The notes under the pieces were generated by a model. The model was not told where the DNA came from and ran no database searches. It saw nothing but the letters and a program-made list of their open reading frames with translations. The translations under genes were made by a program, and so were the position numbers. Positions 53,788 through 64,000 of a stretch of 64,000 bases of DNA are shown here, in pieces; position 1 is the first letter of the stretch, and each line of letters begins with the position of its first letter. The DNA comes from Streptomyces canus (GTDB lineage Bacteria; Actinomycetota; Actinomycetes; Streptomycetales; Streptomycetaceae): the NCBI RefSeq assembly GCF_030816965.1, contig NZ_JAUSYQ010000002.1, positions 9,166,001-9,230,000 on the forward strand, in the 5' to 3' direction.

Positions 53788-56397
53788 TCACGCCGCCCCG
53801 AACGCCGAGAACGCCCATCCCGTCGCCTGATGCACCGAGTCCCCCGGCAGCGAGGCCCGCGCGTCGCGCAACGCCTCCGCCATCGACGCCCCCGCACTGA
53901 GCCCCTTGTGCAGCGTGAGCATCAACGGCACCACCGCCTCGTCGTTGACCGGCGCGCTGCACGCCACCACTCCCGCCGTACCCAGCGGCAGCAGCGCGGT
54001 GACCAGGCCGAGCAACTCGTCCGCGCCCACCGACGCGAACCGGGCGGTGTCGCAGCAGGACAGGATGATCCGGTACGGGCTGCTGTCCAGGCGCTCGAAG
54101 TCGTGGACGATGAGCGGCCCGTCGGCCATCCGCAACGCCGAGAACAGCGGGCTGTCCGCACGGAACGTGCCGTGCGCGGCGATATGTGCCAACGCCGCCC
54201 CGTCCAGTTCCGCCAACACCCGCGGCACGCGCGCGTCGTCGTACTCCAGGACGGTCGTCGCGGAGCCGTGGCGCCTGGCCAGTTCGGGCACCTCGGCGCC
54301 TCCGGTCGCGAGGCCCGGCCCGCGAACGAGCACCTGACGCCCGCCGGGGGGCGGCACCGTCTCCCTCGCCCGCAGCCAGCTGCTCGCCGACGGCGACACG
54401 CTGAACACCCGTTCCCGCAGCGAGGGCAGCAGCGCCCACGGCACCCGGTGCAGCCGCCCCGGCGGCACCACCACGACCGGTCCGGAGCCGAGCTGCGCCG
54501 CGGCCGGCCCGAGCAGCAGCTCCTCCAGTCGCCGTCCGGCCGCCTCCACCACCGGAAGCCGCGCCTCCGCCCCCGGATGTGCCAGCCGCCTGAGCCCCGC
54601 CTGGACGTGCTCCGCCTCGCGCTCCGCGTCGGCCAGCAACCCTCCCTCGAACCGCCGCACCCGCCCCTGCGCGCACAACAGCACCTGAACACGCCCGTCG
54701 AGCACGGCCAGTTCGACCAGCCGTACGTCGTCACCGAGCCGCTCCAGGAGCCTTCGGGGGTCGAACCGGTACCCGTCAGAGGGTGCGTCTCCCCGCATGT
54801 GGAGGGTCCGGGAGCGGATCTCCCGTTCCAGGCGCCGCTGTTCACGCTCCAGCGTCGGCACCGGCCGGCCCTCCATCCGGGCCGCCTCCGCCCGGGCCGC
54901 GATCTCCCGGAAGGCGGTCAGGTCACTGAGCAGTTCAGGATCGGCGGGCGGGCGGGTCGGCGGCGCGGACAACACCGTGGCCCGCCAGCGCTCGCTCCAC
55001 ACCAGCAGCCGCCGCGGCCCGCCCGAGGCGAGCGAGGCCCGCGCGGCGAGCCCGGCCAGCTCAGCACCCTGAGCGGTGGCCCGCGCACGGAGTTCCGAGG
55101 CGCCGAGCGTCGTACGGTGGTCGTCGAGCACGTCCAGTCCCCGGCGACAGGCCTCGAGCACCCGACGGTCGGAGCCCACGGCCCGCGCCCACAGCGCCTG
55201 CGCCGCCCACCCCGTCATCCGTGCCAGCGGCGGCCCGCTGTGCCGACTGCGGGCCGCCACCTCCAGATGCCGCTGGGCGTCCTCCCGCCACCCCAGGCCG
55301 AGCGCGATCCGGCCCGCGAGCAGCGAGGCCTCCGGGGCGGCCGGCGCGCCGAACGAGGCCAGCCGGTCGGCGACCGCGGCCGCGTCCGCGACCAGCCGAC
55401 CCGAGCCGCGCCCGGCGGCGACCCGCGCCTCGATCAACACCAGCCGCGCATGCGTCTCCCACCAGGTGCGCCGCTGCCCCGCGAACAGTCGCACCGCCAT
55501 GTCCGCGCGCGCGATCGCGGTGTGGGCGTCACCCGCGAGCCGGGCCGCCCGCGCCGCGGCGAGCAACAGCTCCGCCTTGCGGGTGGACTGCCCGCCGATC
55601 CCGTCCAGCACCCCGATCGCCGCGTCCGCCTCCGCGAGCGACTCCGGGGCGAGCCCCGCCGCCAACAGGACCTCGCAGCGTCTGATGTTGAGCATGAACA
55701 TCGGCGTGCCGAGCTTCGCGTACCGCTCCTGCGCCTCGTCGAGCAGCCGCAGCGCGGCGGGTATGTTCCCCGACCGGTACGCGGCCAGCCCCCGGCTCTC
55801 CACCGCGTCGGCCTTGTCGTGCTCCTGGCCCGTGGTGTCCCACAGCGCCTCCGCCGCCGTGAAGTCGGCGTCCGCCCGCTCCACCGCCCCGAGCGCCAGA
55901 TGCACGGTGGCCCGCAGGGTCAGCGCCCGCGCCGTCCAGATCACGTCGTCGGCCTGCCGCAGCACCGGAACCGCCCGCCGTACGTCCTCCAGCGCCGCCC
56001 GGTGATGCCCGAGGACCCAGGACGCGTAGGCACGCCGGAACAGGACACGCGCGCGGGTGTGCCCGCTGCCCACCTCGACCCCCCGCTCCAGCGCCGCGAG
56101 ACCCTGCCGGGTCCGCCCCGCGTGGACCAGCGCCACACCGAGCGCGGCCAGCACGTCCGCCTCCCGGTCGGCCGATTCCGAGCGCGCCGCGAGATCGCGG
56201 GCCCGGCGCAGATGGTCCAGGGCGATCCGCATGTCGCCCCAGTCCCGCTGCCAGATGCCGATCACCTGATGGGCGACGGAGGCGTGCAGCGGTGAGGGAT
56301 CCGAGCCGAGTACTTCCTCTGCCCTCGCCAGCGCCTGGTTGGGGGCGGCGAACACCATCGGCAGCAGTTCGAGAACCGAGTCGCTTCCCGCTGTCAC
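53788..56397 (-). CDS. CHAT-domain protease with TPR-like repeats
   Basis: An 869-residue protein. The first about 520 residues are helical and alanine-rich with repeated TPR-like units (for example ADVLAALGVALVHAGRTRQGLAALERGV, and DAVESRGLAAYRSGNIPAALRLLDEAQ). The C-terminal third is a CHAT domain, a caspase-fold cysteine protease: HGTF supplies the catalytic His (about 742), and the CCDTA strand supplies the catalytic Cys (about 782). LSCCDTARFASVGADELLGLVTALLPLGTAGVVAC is the recognisable block. I chose GTG 56397, because TACCAT eight bases before it would give a leaderless transcript. A GTG at 56433 is possible. It is divergent from the subtilase, sigma factor and acidic protein genes and probably works with them. 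Confidence 0.85.
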   Translation of the reverse strand: MTAGSDSVLELLPMVFAAPNQALARAEEVLGSDPSPLHASVAHQVIGIWQRDWGDMRIALDHLRRARDLAARSESADREADVLAALGVALVHAGRTRQGLAALERGVEVGSGHTRARVLFRRAYASWVLGHHRAALEDVRRAVPVLRQADDVIWTARALTLRATVHLALGAVERADADFTAAEALWDTTGQEHDKADAVESRGLAAYRSGNIPAALRLLDEAQERYAKLGTPMFMLNIRRCEVLLAAGLAPESLAEADAAIGVLDGIGGQSTRKAELLLAAARAARLAGDAHTAIARADMAVRLFAGQRRTWWETHARLVLIEARVAAGRGSGRLVADAAAVADRLASFGAPAAPEASLLAGRIALGLGWREDAQRHLEVAARSRHSGPPLARMTGWAAQALWARAVGSDRRVLEACRRGLDVLDDHRTTLGASELRARATAQGAELAGLAARASLASGGPRRLLVWSERWRATVLSAPPTRPPADPELLSDLTAFREIAARAEAARMEGRPVPTLEREQRRLEREIRSRTLHMRGDAPSDGYRFDPRRLLERLGDDVRLVELAVLDGRVQVLLCAQGRVRRFEGGLLADAEREAEHVQAGLRRLAHPGAEARLPVVEAAGRRLEELLLGPAAAQLGSGPVVVVPPGRLHRVPWALLPSLRERVFSVSPSASSWLRARETVPPPGGRQVLVRGPGLATGGAEVPELARRHGSATTVLEYDDARVPRVLAELDGAALAHIAAHGTFRADSPLFSALRMADGPLIVHDFERLDSSPYRIILSCCDTARFASVGADELLGLVTALLPLGTAGVVACSAPVNDEAVVPLMLTLHKGLSAGASMAEALRDARASLPGDSVHQATGWAFSAFGAA

Positions 56398-56506
56398 CCC
56401 ATGGATGGTAGTGGCCCAGGTGGCAGGCCACACCGGTTTGGCGCTGTATCAATCACCGGCCCCGCGGCTCTGACTGACGACCGCCGCCTCAGTGGGAGGA
56501 AACGCC

Positions 56507-57934
56507 ATGGCACCTCAGCGATTCCACGAGCAGTTCGACCAGATCCAGCGCTCCATGCCCGACGTCCCGCTGGCACTGGGACCCGACGACGCCTCCGAGT
56601 TCATCTACGAGAAGGGTGTCGTGCTCGCCCGCGACGGACACGACGCGGCGCTCGTCGAGGACACCGTCCGCACCCACTTCACCGAGGCGACCGGTCTGAC
56701 CGGCGACCATGTGCGCCGGGACAGCCCCGAGACCAACCGCTCGGGCATCACCCGGATCAAGGTCGGCGACCCGGGCCACGGCGACCGGCGCGGCGACCGT
56801 GCCGTCACCCACGCCCTGCGCGCCATGAGCGAACGCGAGGGACGCGCCGGACACCGGCTGATCAGCCGCAACCACGTGGTGTCGATCGCGGTCAACTCCT
56901 GCCCCGGCGACGAGCCCGTGCCCGCCGCGCTCGGCCTGGGCACCAACCCGGCCCCCGCGGAAGCCGGTCACGACCCCGACACCGCCGTGGGCGTCCTCGT
57001 CGTCGACAACGGTCTCACCCACGACCACGGCCTCGTCCCGCTGCTGGCCCACGTCGAGGGCGACCTGCACGGCACCGAGACCGACGGGGCCGGCAACCTC
57101 CTCCAGTACGTCGGCCACGGCACGTTCATCGCCGGTGTCCTCGCGGCCGTCGCGCCCAACACCGACATCACCGTCCGCAACACCCTCAACGACGCGGGTG
57201 CCATCCTGGAGTCCGAGCTCGGTGAGAGACTCTTCGAGGCCGTCGCCGACGGCTGGCCCGACCTCATCAGCCTCTCCGCGGGCACCTCCAACGGCCGCAG
57301 CGACGGCTTGCTCGGCATGGACGCCTTCATGCAGGAACTGCGCGCCCGCGGCACCCTGTTGGTCGCCGCGGCCGGCAACAACGCCAGCGCCAGCCCCTTC
57401 TGGCCCGCCGCCTACGCCGACCTGCCCGCGTACCAGGACGTCGTCCTGTCGGTCGGCGCGCTGCGCGGCGACGGCGAGTTCGGCGCCTGCTTCAGCAACC
57501 ACGGCTCCTGGGTGAAGGTCTACGCCCCCGGCGAGCGGCTCACCAGCGCCCTCACCGGCTTCGACGCGCCCGTGCCGTACCTCTACCAGCACTCCACGTA
57601 CGAGGCCTGCCGGTTCGGCTTCACCTACGTGTGCACCTGCCAGTCTCCCTCGCACGTCGGCGCGTTGAGCGAGGACGGCACCACGGCCAAGCCGGACCAG
57701 GTGATGTTCGAGGGGTACGCCCACTGGAGCGGCACCTCCTTCGCGACCCCGGTCGTGGCAGGCCTGGTCGCCGCCCACATGACCGCGAACAAGGAGACCG
57801 ACCCGCGCGCCGCCCGGCAGCAACTGCTTGCCACGAACACGCAGTTCGCCGAAGTGCGCGGGGCGCACGTACCGGCGCTGAGGCCGGCCGGCTGGCGCCC
57901 GGTGCCGGTCGTGCAGCGCCCTGTCGGCGCATGA
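56507..57934 (+). CDS. Subtilisin-family (S8) serine protease without signal peptide
   Basis: A 475-residue protease. The catalytic triad is complete: D167 in VLVVDNG, H204 in VGHGTFIAG and S411 in SGTSFATPVVAG, with the oxyanion Asn in AAGNN at 291. The N-terminal about 155 residues are not a classical secretion prodomain. They begin MAPQRFHEQFDQIQRSM and show no hydrophobic signal, so the enzyme is probably cytoplasmic. A cysteine-rich loop (CRFGFTYVCTC) is inserted near residue 370. GGGAGGAAACGCC precedes ATG 56507. It lies divergent from the CHAT protease gene and 60 bases before the sigma factor start, which suggests proteolytic signalling in the cytoplasm. Confidence 0.87.
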   Translation: MAPQRFHEQFDQIQRSMPDVPLALGPDDASEFIYEKGVVLARDGHDAALVEDTVRTHFTEATGLTGDHVRRDSPETNRSGITRIKVGDPGHGDRRGDRAVTHALRAMSEREGRAGHRLISRNHVVSIAVNSCPGDEPVPAALGLGTNPAPAEAGHDPDTAVGVLVVDNGLTHDHGLVPLLAHVEGDLHGTETDGAGNLLQYVGHGTFIAGVLAAVAPNTDITVRNTLNDAGAILESELGERLFEAVADGWPDLISLSAGTSNGRSDGLLGMDAFMQELRARGTLLVAAAGNNASASPFWPAAYADLPAYQDVVLSVGALRGDGEFGACFSNHGSWVKVYAPGERLTSALTGFDAPVPYLYQHSTYEACRFGFTYVCTCQSPSHVGALSEDGTTAKPDQVMFEGYAHWSGTSFATPVVAGLVAAHMTANKETDPRAARQQLLATNTQFAEVRGAHVPALRPAGWRPVPVVQRPVGA

Positions 57935-57993
57935 GGGCCGGAGTGGTCCCTTCCACGGCGTACGATGACTTGCCGTACACGAGGGGTGGGACC

Positions 57994-58569
57994 GTGGACC
58001 GAGCAGATGTCGGTGCGCTGGTCCAGTCCGCCGTCGACGGTGACGCGGCGGCCTGGAAGGCGCTCGTGGAAGGGCTGAGCCCCCTGGTGTGGTCCGTCGT
58101 GCGCGCGCACCGGCTCTCCGACGCCGACGCGCACGAGGTGTACCAGACCGTGTGGTTCCGCTTCGCCCAGCACCTCGGGCGGATCCGCGAACCCGACAAG
58201 GCCAAGTCCTGGCTGGCGAGCACCGCGCGCCACGAGTGCCTGAAGGTGCTCAAGAGCTTGAAGCGGCTGACCGTCACGGACGATCCGCAGCTCCTGGACC
58301 GGATCAGCGAGGACCGCACGCCCGAGCAGTCGTTCATCGACTCCGAGGAGGCCGCCGCGCAGAGCGAGCGCGTCCGGTACCTGTGGCAGGAGTTCGAGGA
58401 ACTCGGCGAGCGCTGCCGGCAGTTGCTGCGCATCCTGATGGCCTCGCCGAAGCCCGGCTACCAGGAAGTGTCCGCCGCCCTGGGTGTCGCGGTGGGCAGC
58501 ATCGGACCACTGCGCCAGCGCTGCCTGAGGCGGTTGCGGGCGCGGCTCGAAGCCCGGGGGGCGGTATGA
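57994..58569 (+). CDS. ECF-like sigma factor
   Basis: A 191-residue sigma-70-family protein. Region 2 reads WKALVEGLSPLVWSVVRAHRLSDADAHEVYQTVWFRFAQHLGRIREPDKAKSWLASTARHECLKVLKS. Region 4 reads LGERCRQLLRILMASPKPGYQEVSAALGVAVGSIGPLRQRCLRRLRARL. I chose GTG 57994 because GAGGGGTGGGACC precedes it and the conserved part starts at once. ATG 57931 overlaps the protease stop (ATGA) and is an alternative that would add 21 residues. TACGAT at 57961-57966 may be a separate -10 box. The position between a protease and an acidic protein suggests regulated release, but no classical transmembrane anti-sigma factor is seen. Confidence 0.82.
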   Translation: MDRADVGALVQSAVDGDAAAWKALVEGLSPLVWSVVRAHRLSDADAHEVYQTVWFRFAQHLGRIREPDKAKSWLASTARHECLKVLKSLKRLTVTDDPQLLDRISEDRTPEQSFIDSEEAAAQSERVRYLWQEFEELGERCRQLLRILMASPKPGYQEVSAALGVAVGSIGPLRQRCLRRLRARLEARGAV

Positions 58570-59078
58570 GCGACATGAACGACGATCAGGACGACCAGGA
58601 CGACCAGGACGCAGCCTTCGACGAAGAGGCGTCGCCGGACGAGGAGTTCGCCCTCGACCTGCTGGAGGAGGAGCTCCGGCAGGCAACGGCCATCCTGGAC
58701 CCCGTACCGCCCGCCCTGCGGCAGATCGCCGTCGAGGCGTTCGCGCTGCACGACCTGGACAGCCGGATCGCCGAACTCGCCTTCGACTCCGTGGTGGACG
58801 CCCTTCCGGTGAGGGGAGCGACGGGGGCACCGCGGATGCTGACCTTCCACGCGGGCGAGGTGACGGTCGACGTCGAACTCACCCCGCAGGGCCTCATGGG
58901 GCAGGTGCTGCCGCCCCAGTCGGCCCGGATCGAGGTGCTCAGCGGTCCCCAGGCCGGCGCGCCGCTCACCACCGACGACATGGGGCGCTTCATCCACGAG
59001 GCGTCGCCCGCCGGACCGTTCGCCCTGCGGCTGCGGACCGGCGAAGGAGTGATCGTCACCGACTGGCTCACCGTCTGA
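58566..59078 (+). CDS. Acidic hypothetical protein, possible sigma-factor partner
   Basis: A 170-residue protein with an Asp/Glu-rich N-terminus (DDQDDQDDQDAAFDEEASPDEE) and a helical segment FALDLLEEELRQATAILDP. A beta-rich remainder follows, containing MLTFHAGEVTVDVELTPQGLMGQVLPP. I do not recognise a characterised family. No membrane segment or zinc motif is present, so it is not a typical anti-sigma factor. ATGA overlap with the sigma factor gene implies equal co-translation and a likely direct interaction. A role as inhibitor, protease substrate or ligand sensor is possible. Its end overlaps the convergent amidohydrolase gene by 11 bases. Confidence 0.75.
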   Translation: MSDMNDDQDDQDDQDAAFDEEASPDEEFALDLLEEELRQATAILDPVPPALRQIAVEAFALHDLDSRIAELAFDSVVDALPVRGATGAPRMLTFHAGEVTVDVELTPQGLMGQVLPPQSARIEVLSGPQAGAPLTTDDMGRFIHEASPAGPFALRLRTGEGVIVTDWLTV

Positions 59079-59865
59079 ACCGGGCGTCAGGAGACTCCAG
59101 AGCGTCCACGAGAGTCGCGAGTGCCTGCGCGAGCCGGAGCAGCCCCGGCCCGGCGGGCCCGCCCGGTTCCGTCATGTACGTGTCCCGCCGAATCTCCACC
59201 ATCAGGGCACTCACCCGGGGCTCGCGCCCGTAGAACTCCAGCGGCACGTACGCCCCACCGAACGGACTGTCCAGCCCGACCTCCCCGAACGCCTCCCGGG
59301 CCGCGGCGAGCAGCTCGGGCGGGGTGTGGAAGGAGTCGGTACCGAGGCAGACCGGCGGCCGTGGCCCCTCGCCGTGCAGCTCGTAGGGCAGCGGCGCACT
59401 GGGATAGGAGTGCACGTCGATGACGACCGCCCGTCCGGTGACGGCCAGCCGCTGGGCCACGGCCTCGGTCATCGCCCGGGCGTACGGCCGGAAGTAGCGC
59501 GCGAGGAGCGGCTCGGGGTCGGTGTCCGCGGGCCGCAGCTCCTCCCCGTGCGTGGTCCGCGTGTACACGGCCCCCATCCCCACGGCGAGCATCTCCTCCC
59601 GCTCGTCCGGAAACCGTTCGGGATCGACGACCAGCCGGGAGAGCCGGTTCACGAACCGCCACGGCATCAGGCGGGCCTGGCGAGCCGCCTCCTCGGCGAG
59701 CCGAGCCGTGTGCGCGTCGACGATGTGATCGAGCTCCCGCTCCAGCGCGAAGTCGTCCAGCACGATCCCGGCCCGCACCTCGGCCGGTATCTCCCGCCCC
59801 GAGTGCGGCACATGGAGGATCACCGGCGACTGCTCGGCACCGGGCAACAGGTCGAACGAGGGCAT
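59068..59865 (-). CDS. N-formylglutamate amidohydrolase
   Basis: A 265-residue metal-dependent hydrolase. VILHVPHSGREIP, ELDHIVDAHTARLAEE, MPWRFVNRLSRLVVDPERF and VVIDVHSYPSAPLPYE match the FGase family. VSALMVEIRRDTYM closes the active site. The enzyme releases glutamate from N-formylglutamate in histidine breakdown, or acts on related N-acyl amino acids; no hut gene is nearby. ATG 59865 has a weak upstream purine run. It is convergent with the acidic-protein gene and divergent from the DUF5713 gene. Confidence 0.84.
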   Translation of the reverse strand: MPSFDLLPGAEQSPVILHVPHSGREIPAEVRAGIVLDDFALERELDHIVDAHTARLAEEAARQARLMPWRFVNRLSRLVVDPERFPDEREEMLAVGMGAVYTRTTHGEELRPADTDPEPLLARYFRPYARAMTEAVAQRLAVTGRAVVIDVHSYPSAPLPYELHGEGPRPPVCLGTDSFHTPPELLAAAREAFGEVGLDSPFGGAYVPLEFYGREPRVSALMVEIRRDTYMTEPGGPAGPGLLRLAQALATLVDALESPDARFRR

Positions 59866-59912
59866 GCGGCTGCTCCCGGGGCGTTGTCAGTGGCGTGGTG
59901 CACCATCTCAGC

Positions 59913-60242
59913 ATGAACATCAGCAACCAGCAGGTGACCGCCCACTCGTTCCTCGAGGCGCTCCACCGCGACGGCTACTACCCCGAGCGCGCGGTGGACC
60001 GGGGCAAGGAGATCCTGCGGCGGCTGTGCGAGCGGATCGAGGCGGACCGGCCCGCCGACCCGGCCGCGCTGTACGTGCTGACCCAGGCGGCCACCGAGGA
60101 GTTCAACGACCTGCAGGACGACGACTTCGACATCGAGACCGTGGCCCGCGAGGAGATAGCCGGGAACTTCCGGTTCGTGGCCGACGCCTACGGCTTCGCG
60201 GACGCCGACGTCGAGGAGCTCATCGCGACCCGGGACTGGTGA
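59913..60242 (+). CDS. DUF5713-family protein
   Basis: A 109-residue soluble protein that reads NISNQQVTAHSFLEALHRDGYYP, then VDRGKEILRRLCERIEADRPADPAALYVLTQAATEEFNDL and FVADAYGFADADVEELIATRDW. This pattern is the DUF5713 family, which has no known function. It is acidic and predicted to be helical. I chose ATG 59913 with the family start; a GTG at 59898 in frame would add five residues. The 47-base divergent gap upstream is shared with the amidohydrolase. No further gene follows before the terminator hairpin. Confidence 0.78.
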   Translation: MNISNQQVTAHSFLEALHRDGYYPERAVDRGKEILRRLCERIEADRPADPAALYVLTQAATEEFNDLQDDDFDIETVAREEIAGNFRFVADAYGFADADVEELIATRDW

Positions 60243-60293
60243 GAGGCCCTCGCCGCAGACCCGCGGGACCCGCGGCCTCCCCACGGCTGAGAC

Positions 60294-60334
60294 GACCTCG
60301 CCCCGGCCGGACAGCTGCCGGTCGGGGCGAGGTC
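60294..60334. terminator. Bidirectional hairpin between DUF5713 and isocitrate dehydrogenase genes
   Basis: Arms of 17 bp with one G:T pair (60294-60310 with 60318-60334) and a 7-base loop lie between the convergent genes. Confidence 0.8.
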
Positions 60335-60350
60335 ACGCAGCGAGCCGGTG

Positions 60351-62726
<2,376 letters not shown>

Positions 62727-62777
62727 TCATCCGACGGCCGGTCCCAGACCACCCGGCCGCCCGAGGGAAAGCAGACC

Positions 62778-64000
62778 ATGAGATATCGCACCAGAGTGAC
62801 GGCCCCGGCAGCTCTGCTCGGCACCGTGGCGGCCCTGTCCGTGGCCTCCCCGGCGCACGCGGACCCGGAGACCGGCACCCCTGGCCCGGAGACCCTCGGG
62901 GATCCCGTCTTCCCGAGCCTCGGCAATGACGGCTACCGCGTCGGCGCCTATCACCTCGACCTCGCGTACGACGCCACGACCCGGCTCGTCGAGGCGACGG
63001 CGACCCTGACGCTCACCACCACCCAGGAGCTGAGCCGCCTCTCCCTGGACGCGCTGGGCCTCGACGTGCACGAGGTGCTGCTCGACGGCGTGCCCGCCGC
63101 CCGGGAGCAGGCCGGCGAGAAGCTGCGGATCACCCCGGCCGTCTCGCTGGCCGCGCAGACCACGGCGACCGTGACCGTGACGTACACGGCGGACCCGCGT
63201 GCCGCTCTCGCCCACACCGCCTGGGTGCCCACCCCGGACGGCTTCGCGGTCTGCCCCCAGCCCAACACGGCGCACACCGTCTTCCCGTGCAACGACCACC
63301 CCTCGGACAAGGCGGACTTCACCTTCCGCATCACCGTCCCGGCCGGCCTCAGGGGCGTCGCGAGCGGCCACCTGGTGAGCACCGAGGAGCTCGGCGACGG
63401 CCGAACCGCGTACTGCTACCGGTCCCGGGAGCCGATCGCCACCGAGATCGTGCAGATCACGGTCGGCGACTACGTGATCAAGGACCGGCAAGGGCCGCAC
63501 GGACTCCCGCTCAGGGACGTCGTCCCGACCGCCCGGGCCGCCGCCCTGGAGCCCGCGCTCGCCCTCACCCCGAACCTGGTGAGCTGGATCGAGCAGCGGC
63601 TCGGGGCCTTCCCGTTCGAGACGTACGGCCTGCTGCCGTGCAACAACGACGCCTCGGACGCCTTCGACTTCACGGGTCTGGAGACCCAGACCCTCACCCT
63701 GTACAAGCCGAACTTCCTGCTCCAGGCGGAGAAGAGCATCGGCTCGCACATGATGCACGAGCTGGTGCACTCCTACTTCGGCAACAGCGTGAGCCCGGCG
63801 ACCTGGTCCGACCTGTGGCTCAACGAGGGCCACGCCGACTTCTACGGGCTGCTCTACCGCTACGAGCGCGGCTGGGCCGACTCCCTCGGTCTCACCACGA
63901 TGGAAGCGCGCATGAAGGACACCTACGCGCGCGGCGACCAGTGGCGCAAGTCCTCGGGCCCGGTCGCCGCCCCGAACGAGGCGAACCTCTTCGACAGCCA
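62778..64000 (+). CDS. Secreted M1-family aminopeptidase (3' end cut off by window)
   Basis: At least 407 residues, open to the right edge. A signal peptide (about 1-28, ALLGTVAALSVASPAHA) is clear. The N-terminal beta domain leads to the catalytic region with HELVHSYFG (HExxH at 327-331) and the third zinc ligand E350 in LWLNEGHADFYG. The usual GAMEN exopeptidase motif is replaced by FTGLETQT (about 298-305), which keeps the glutamate but changes the flanks. It removes N-terminal residues from extracellular peptides. GAGGGAAAGCAGACC precedes ATG 62778. It is divergent from icd. Confidence 0.88.
   Translation, partial: MRYRTRVTAPAALLGTVAALSVASPAHADPETGTPGPETLGDPVFPSLGNDGYRVGAYHLDLAYDATTRLVEATATLTLTTTQELSRLSLDALGLDVHEVLLDGVPAAREQAGEKLRITPAVSLAAQTTATVTVTYTADPRAALAHTAWVPTPDGFAVCPQPNTAHTVFPCNDHPSDKADFTFRITVPAGLRGVASGHLVSTEELGDGRTAYCYRSREPIATEIVQITVGDYVIKDRQGPHGLPLRDVVPTARAAALEPALALTPNLVSWIEQRLGAFPFETYGLLPCNNDASDAFDFTGLETQTLTLYKPNFLLQAEKSIGSHMMHELVHSYFGNSVSPATWSDLWLNEGHADFYGLLYRYERGWADSLGLTTMEARMKDTYARGDQWRKSSGPVAAPNEANLFDS

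Overview
The window is very GC-rich, uses GTG and TTG starts freely, and packs genes head to tail with 4-base ATGA/GTGA overlaps. Together with the families present (DUF6292, DUF5713, a monomeric NADP-dependent isocitrate dehydrogenase, a WYL regulator, a CHAT-protease/sigma-factor locus and actinobacterial sulfur leader peptides), this points to a chromosomal segment of Streptomyces or a close relative.

Layout. (1) 1-5741: end of an amino-acid permease, a secreted GH59 (galactocerebrosidase-type) glycosidase behind a promoter that overlaps a LacI-type operator, and a fused ABC exporter. (2) 5742-6981: a scar region with a truncated DUF6292-like gene that runs into a degenerate tRNA-Pro-like segment and a strong terminator. 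After it come a perfect 20-bp palindrome and a G-rich leader with mutually exclusive hairpins. (3) 6982-34443: a 21-gene, same-strand, translationally coupled exopolysaccharide cluster. It encodes an initiating phosphoglycosyltransferase, a nucleotide-sugar dehydrogenase, two GT4 enzymes and one GT2 enzyme, two Wzz-like proteins with degenerate kinase domains, an AsnB-type amidotransferase, a bi-domain oxidoreductase, a heparinase-II/III-like lyase, a beta-helix lipoprotein, Wzy-like and Wzx-like membrane proteins, a CDP-sugar tailoring cassette (cytidylyltransferase, C-methyltransferase, PIG-L deacetylase, SDR, DUF4910, 3,5-epimerase, class III aminotransferase) and a pyruvyl transferase. The inferred product is a uronic-acid-containing, amino-sugar-bearing and possibly pyruvylated polysaccharide. 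(4) 34456-36165: a PAP2 phosphatase, a broken hsdM remnant and a left-handed beta-helix acetyltransferase. (5) 36302-39914: an alcohol dehydrogenase, an IclR regulator and a divergent IlvD/Edd dehydratase, which look like a sugar or sugar-acid catabolic unit.

(6) 40029-47981: a probable organosulfur-uptake region. Three small paralogous leader peptides with an 'IDLLRV-S/T-A' core precede a degenerate glutathionyl-hydroquinone-reductase-like gene, an amino-acid-type ABC importer plus GNAT, and two flavin monooxygenases. (7) 47989-53702: a small unknown protein, a WYL regulator with a three-half-site dyad upstream, a GNAT, a P-loop kinase-like protein, an astacin-like metalloprotease and a divergent LuxR-family ATPase regulator. 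(8) 53788-59078: a CHAT protease with TPR-like repeats, divergent from a cytoplasmic-looking subtilase, an ECF-like sigma factor and an acidic protein. This is the best candidate for an unusual protease-based signalling or conflict system. (9) 59068-64000: N-formylglutamate amidohydrolase, DUF5713, monomeric isocitrate dehydrogenase and the start of a secreted M1 aminopeptidase.

All functions are inferred by reading motifs and family resemblance; no database search was run.
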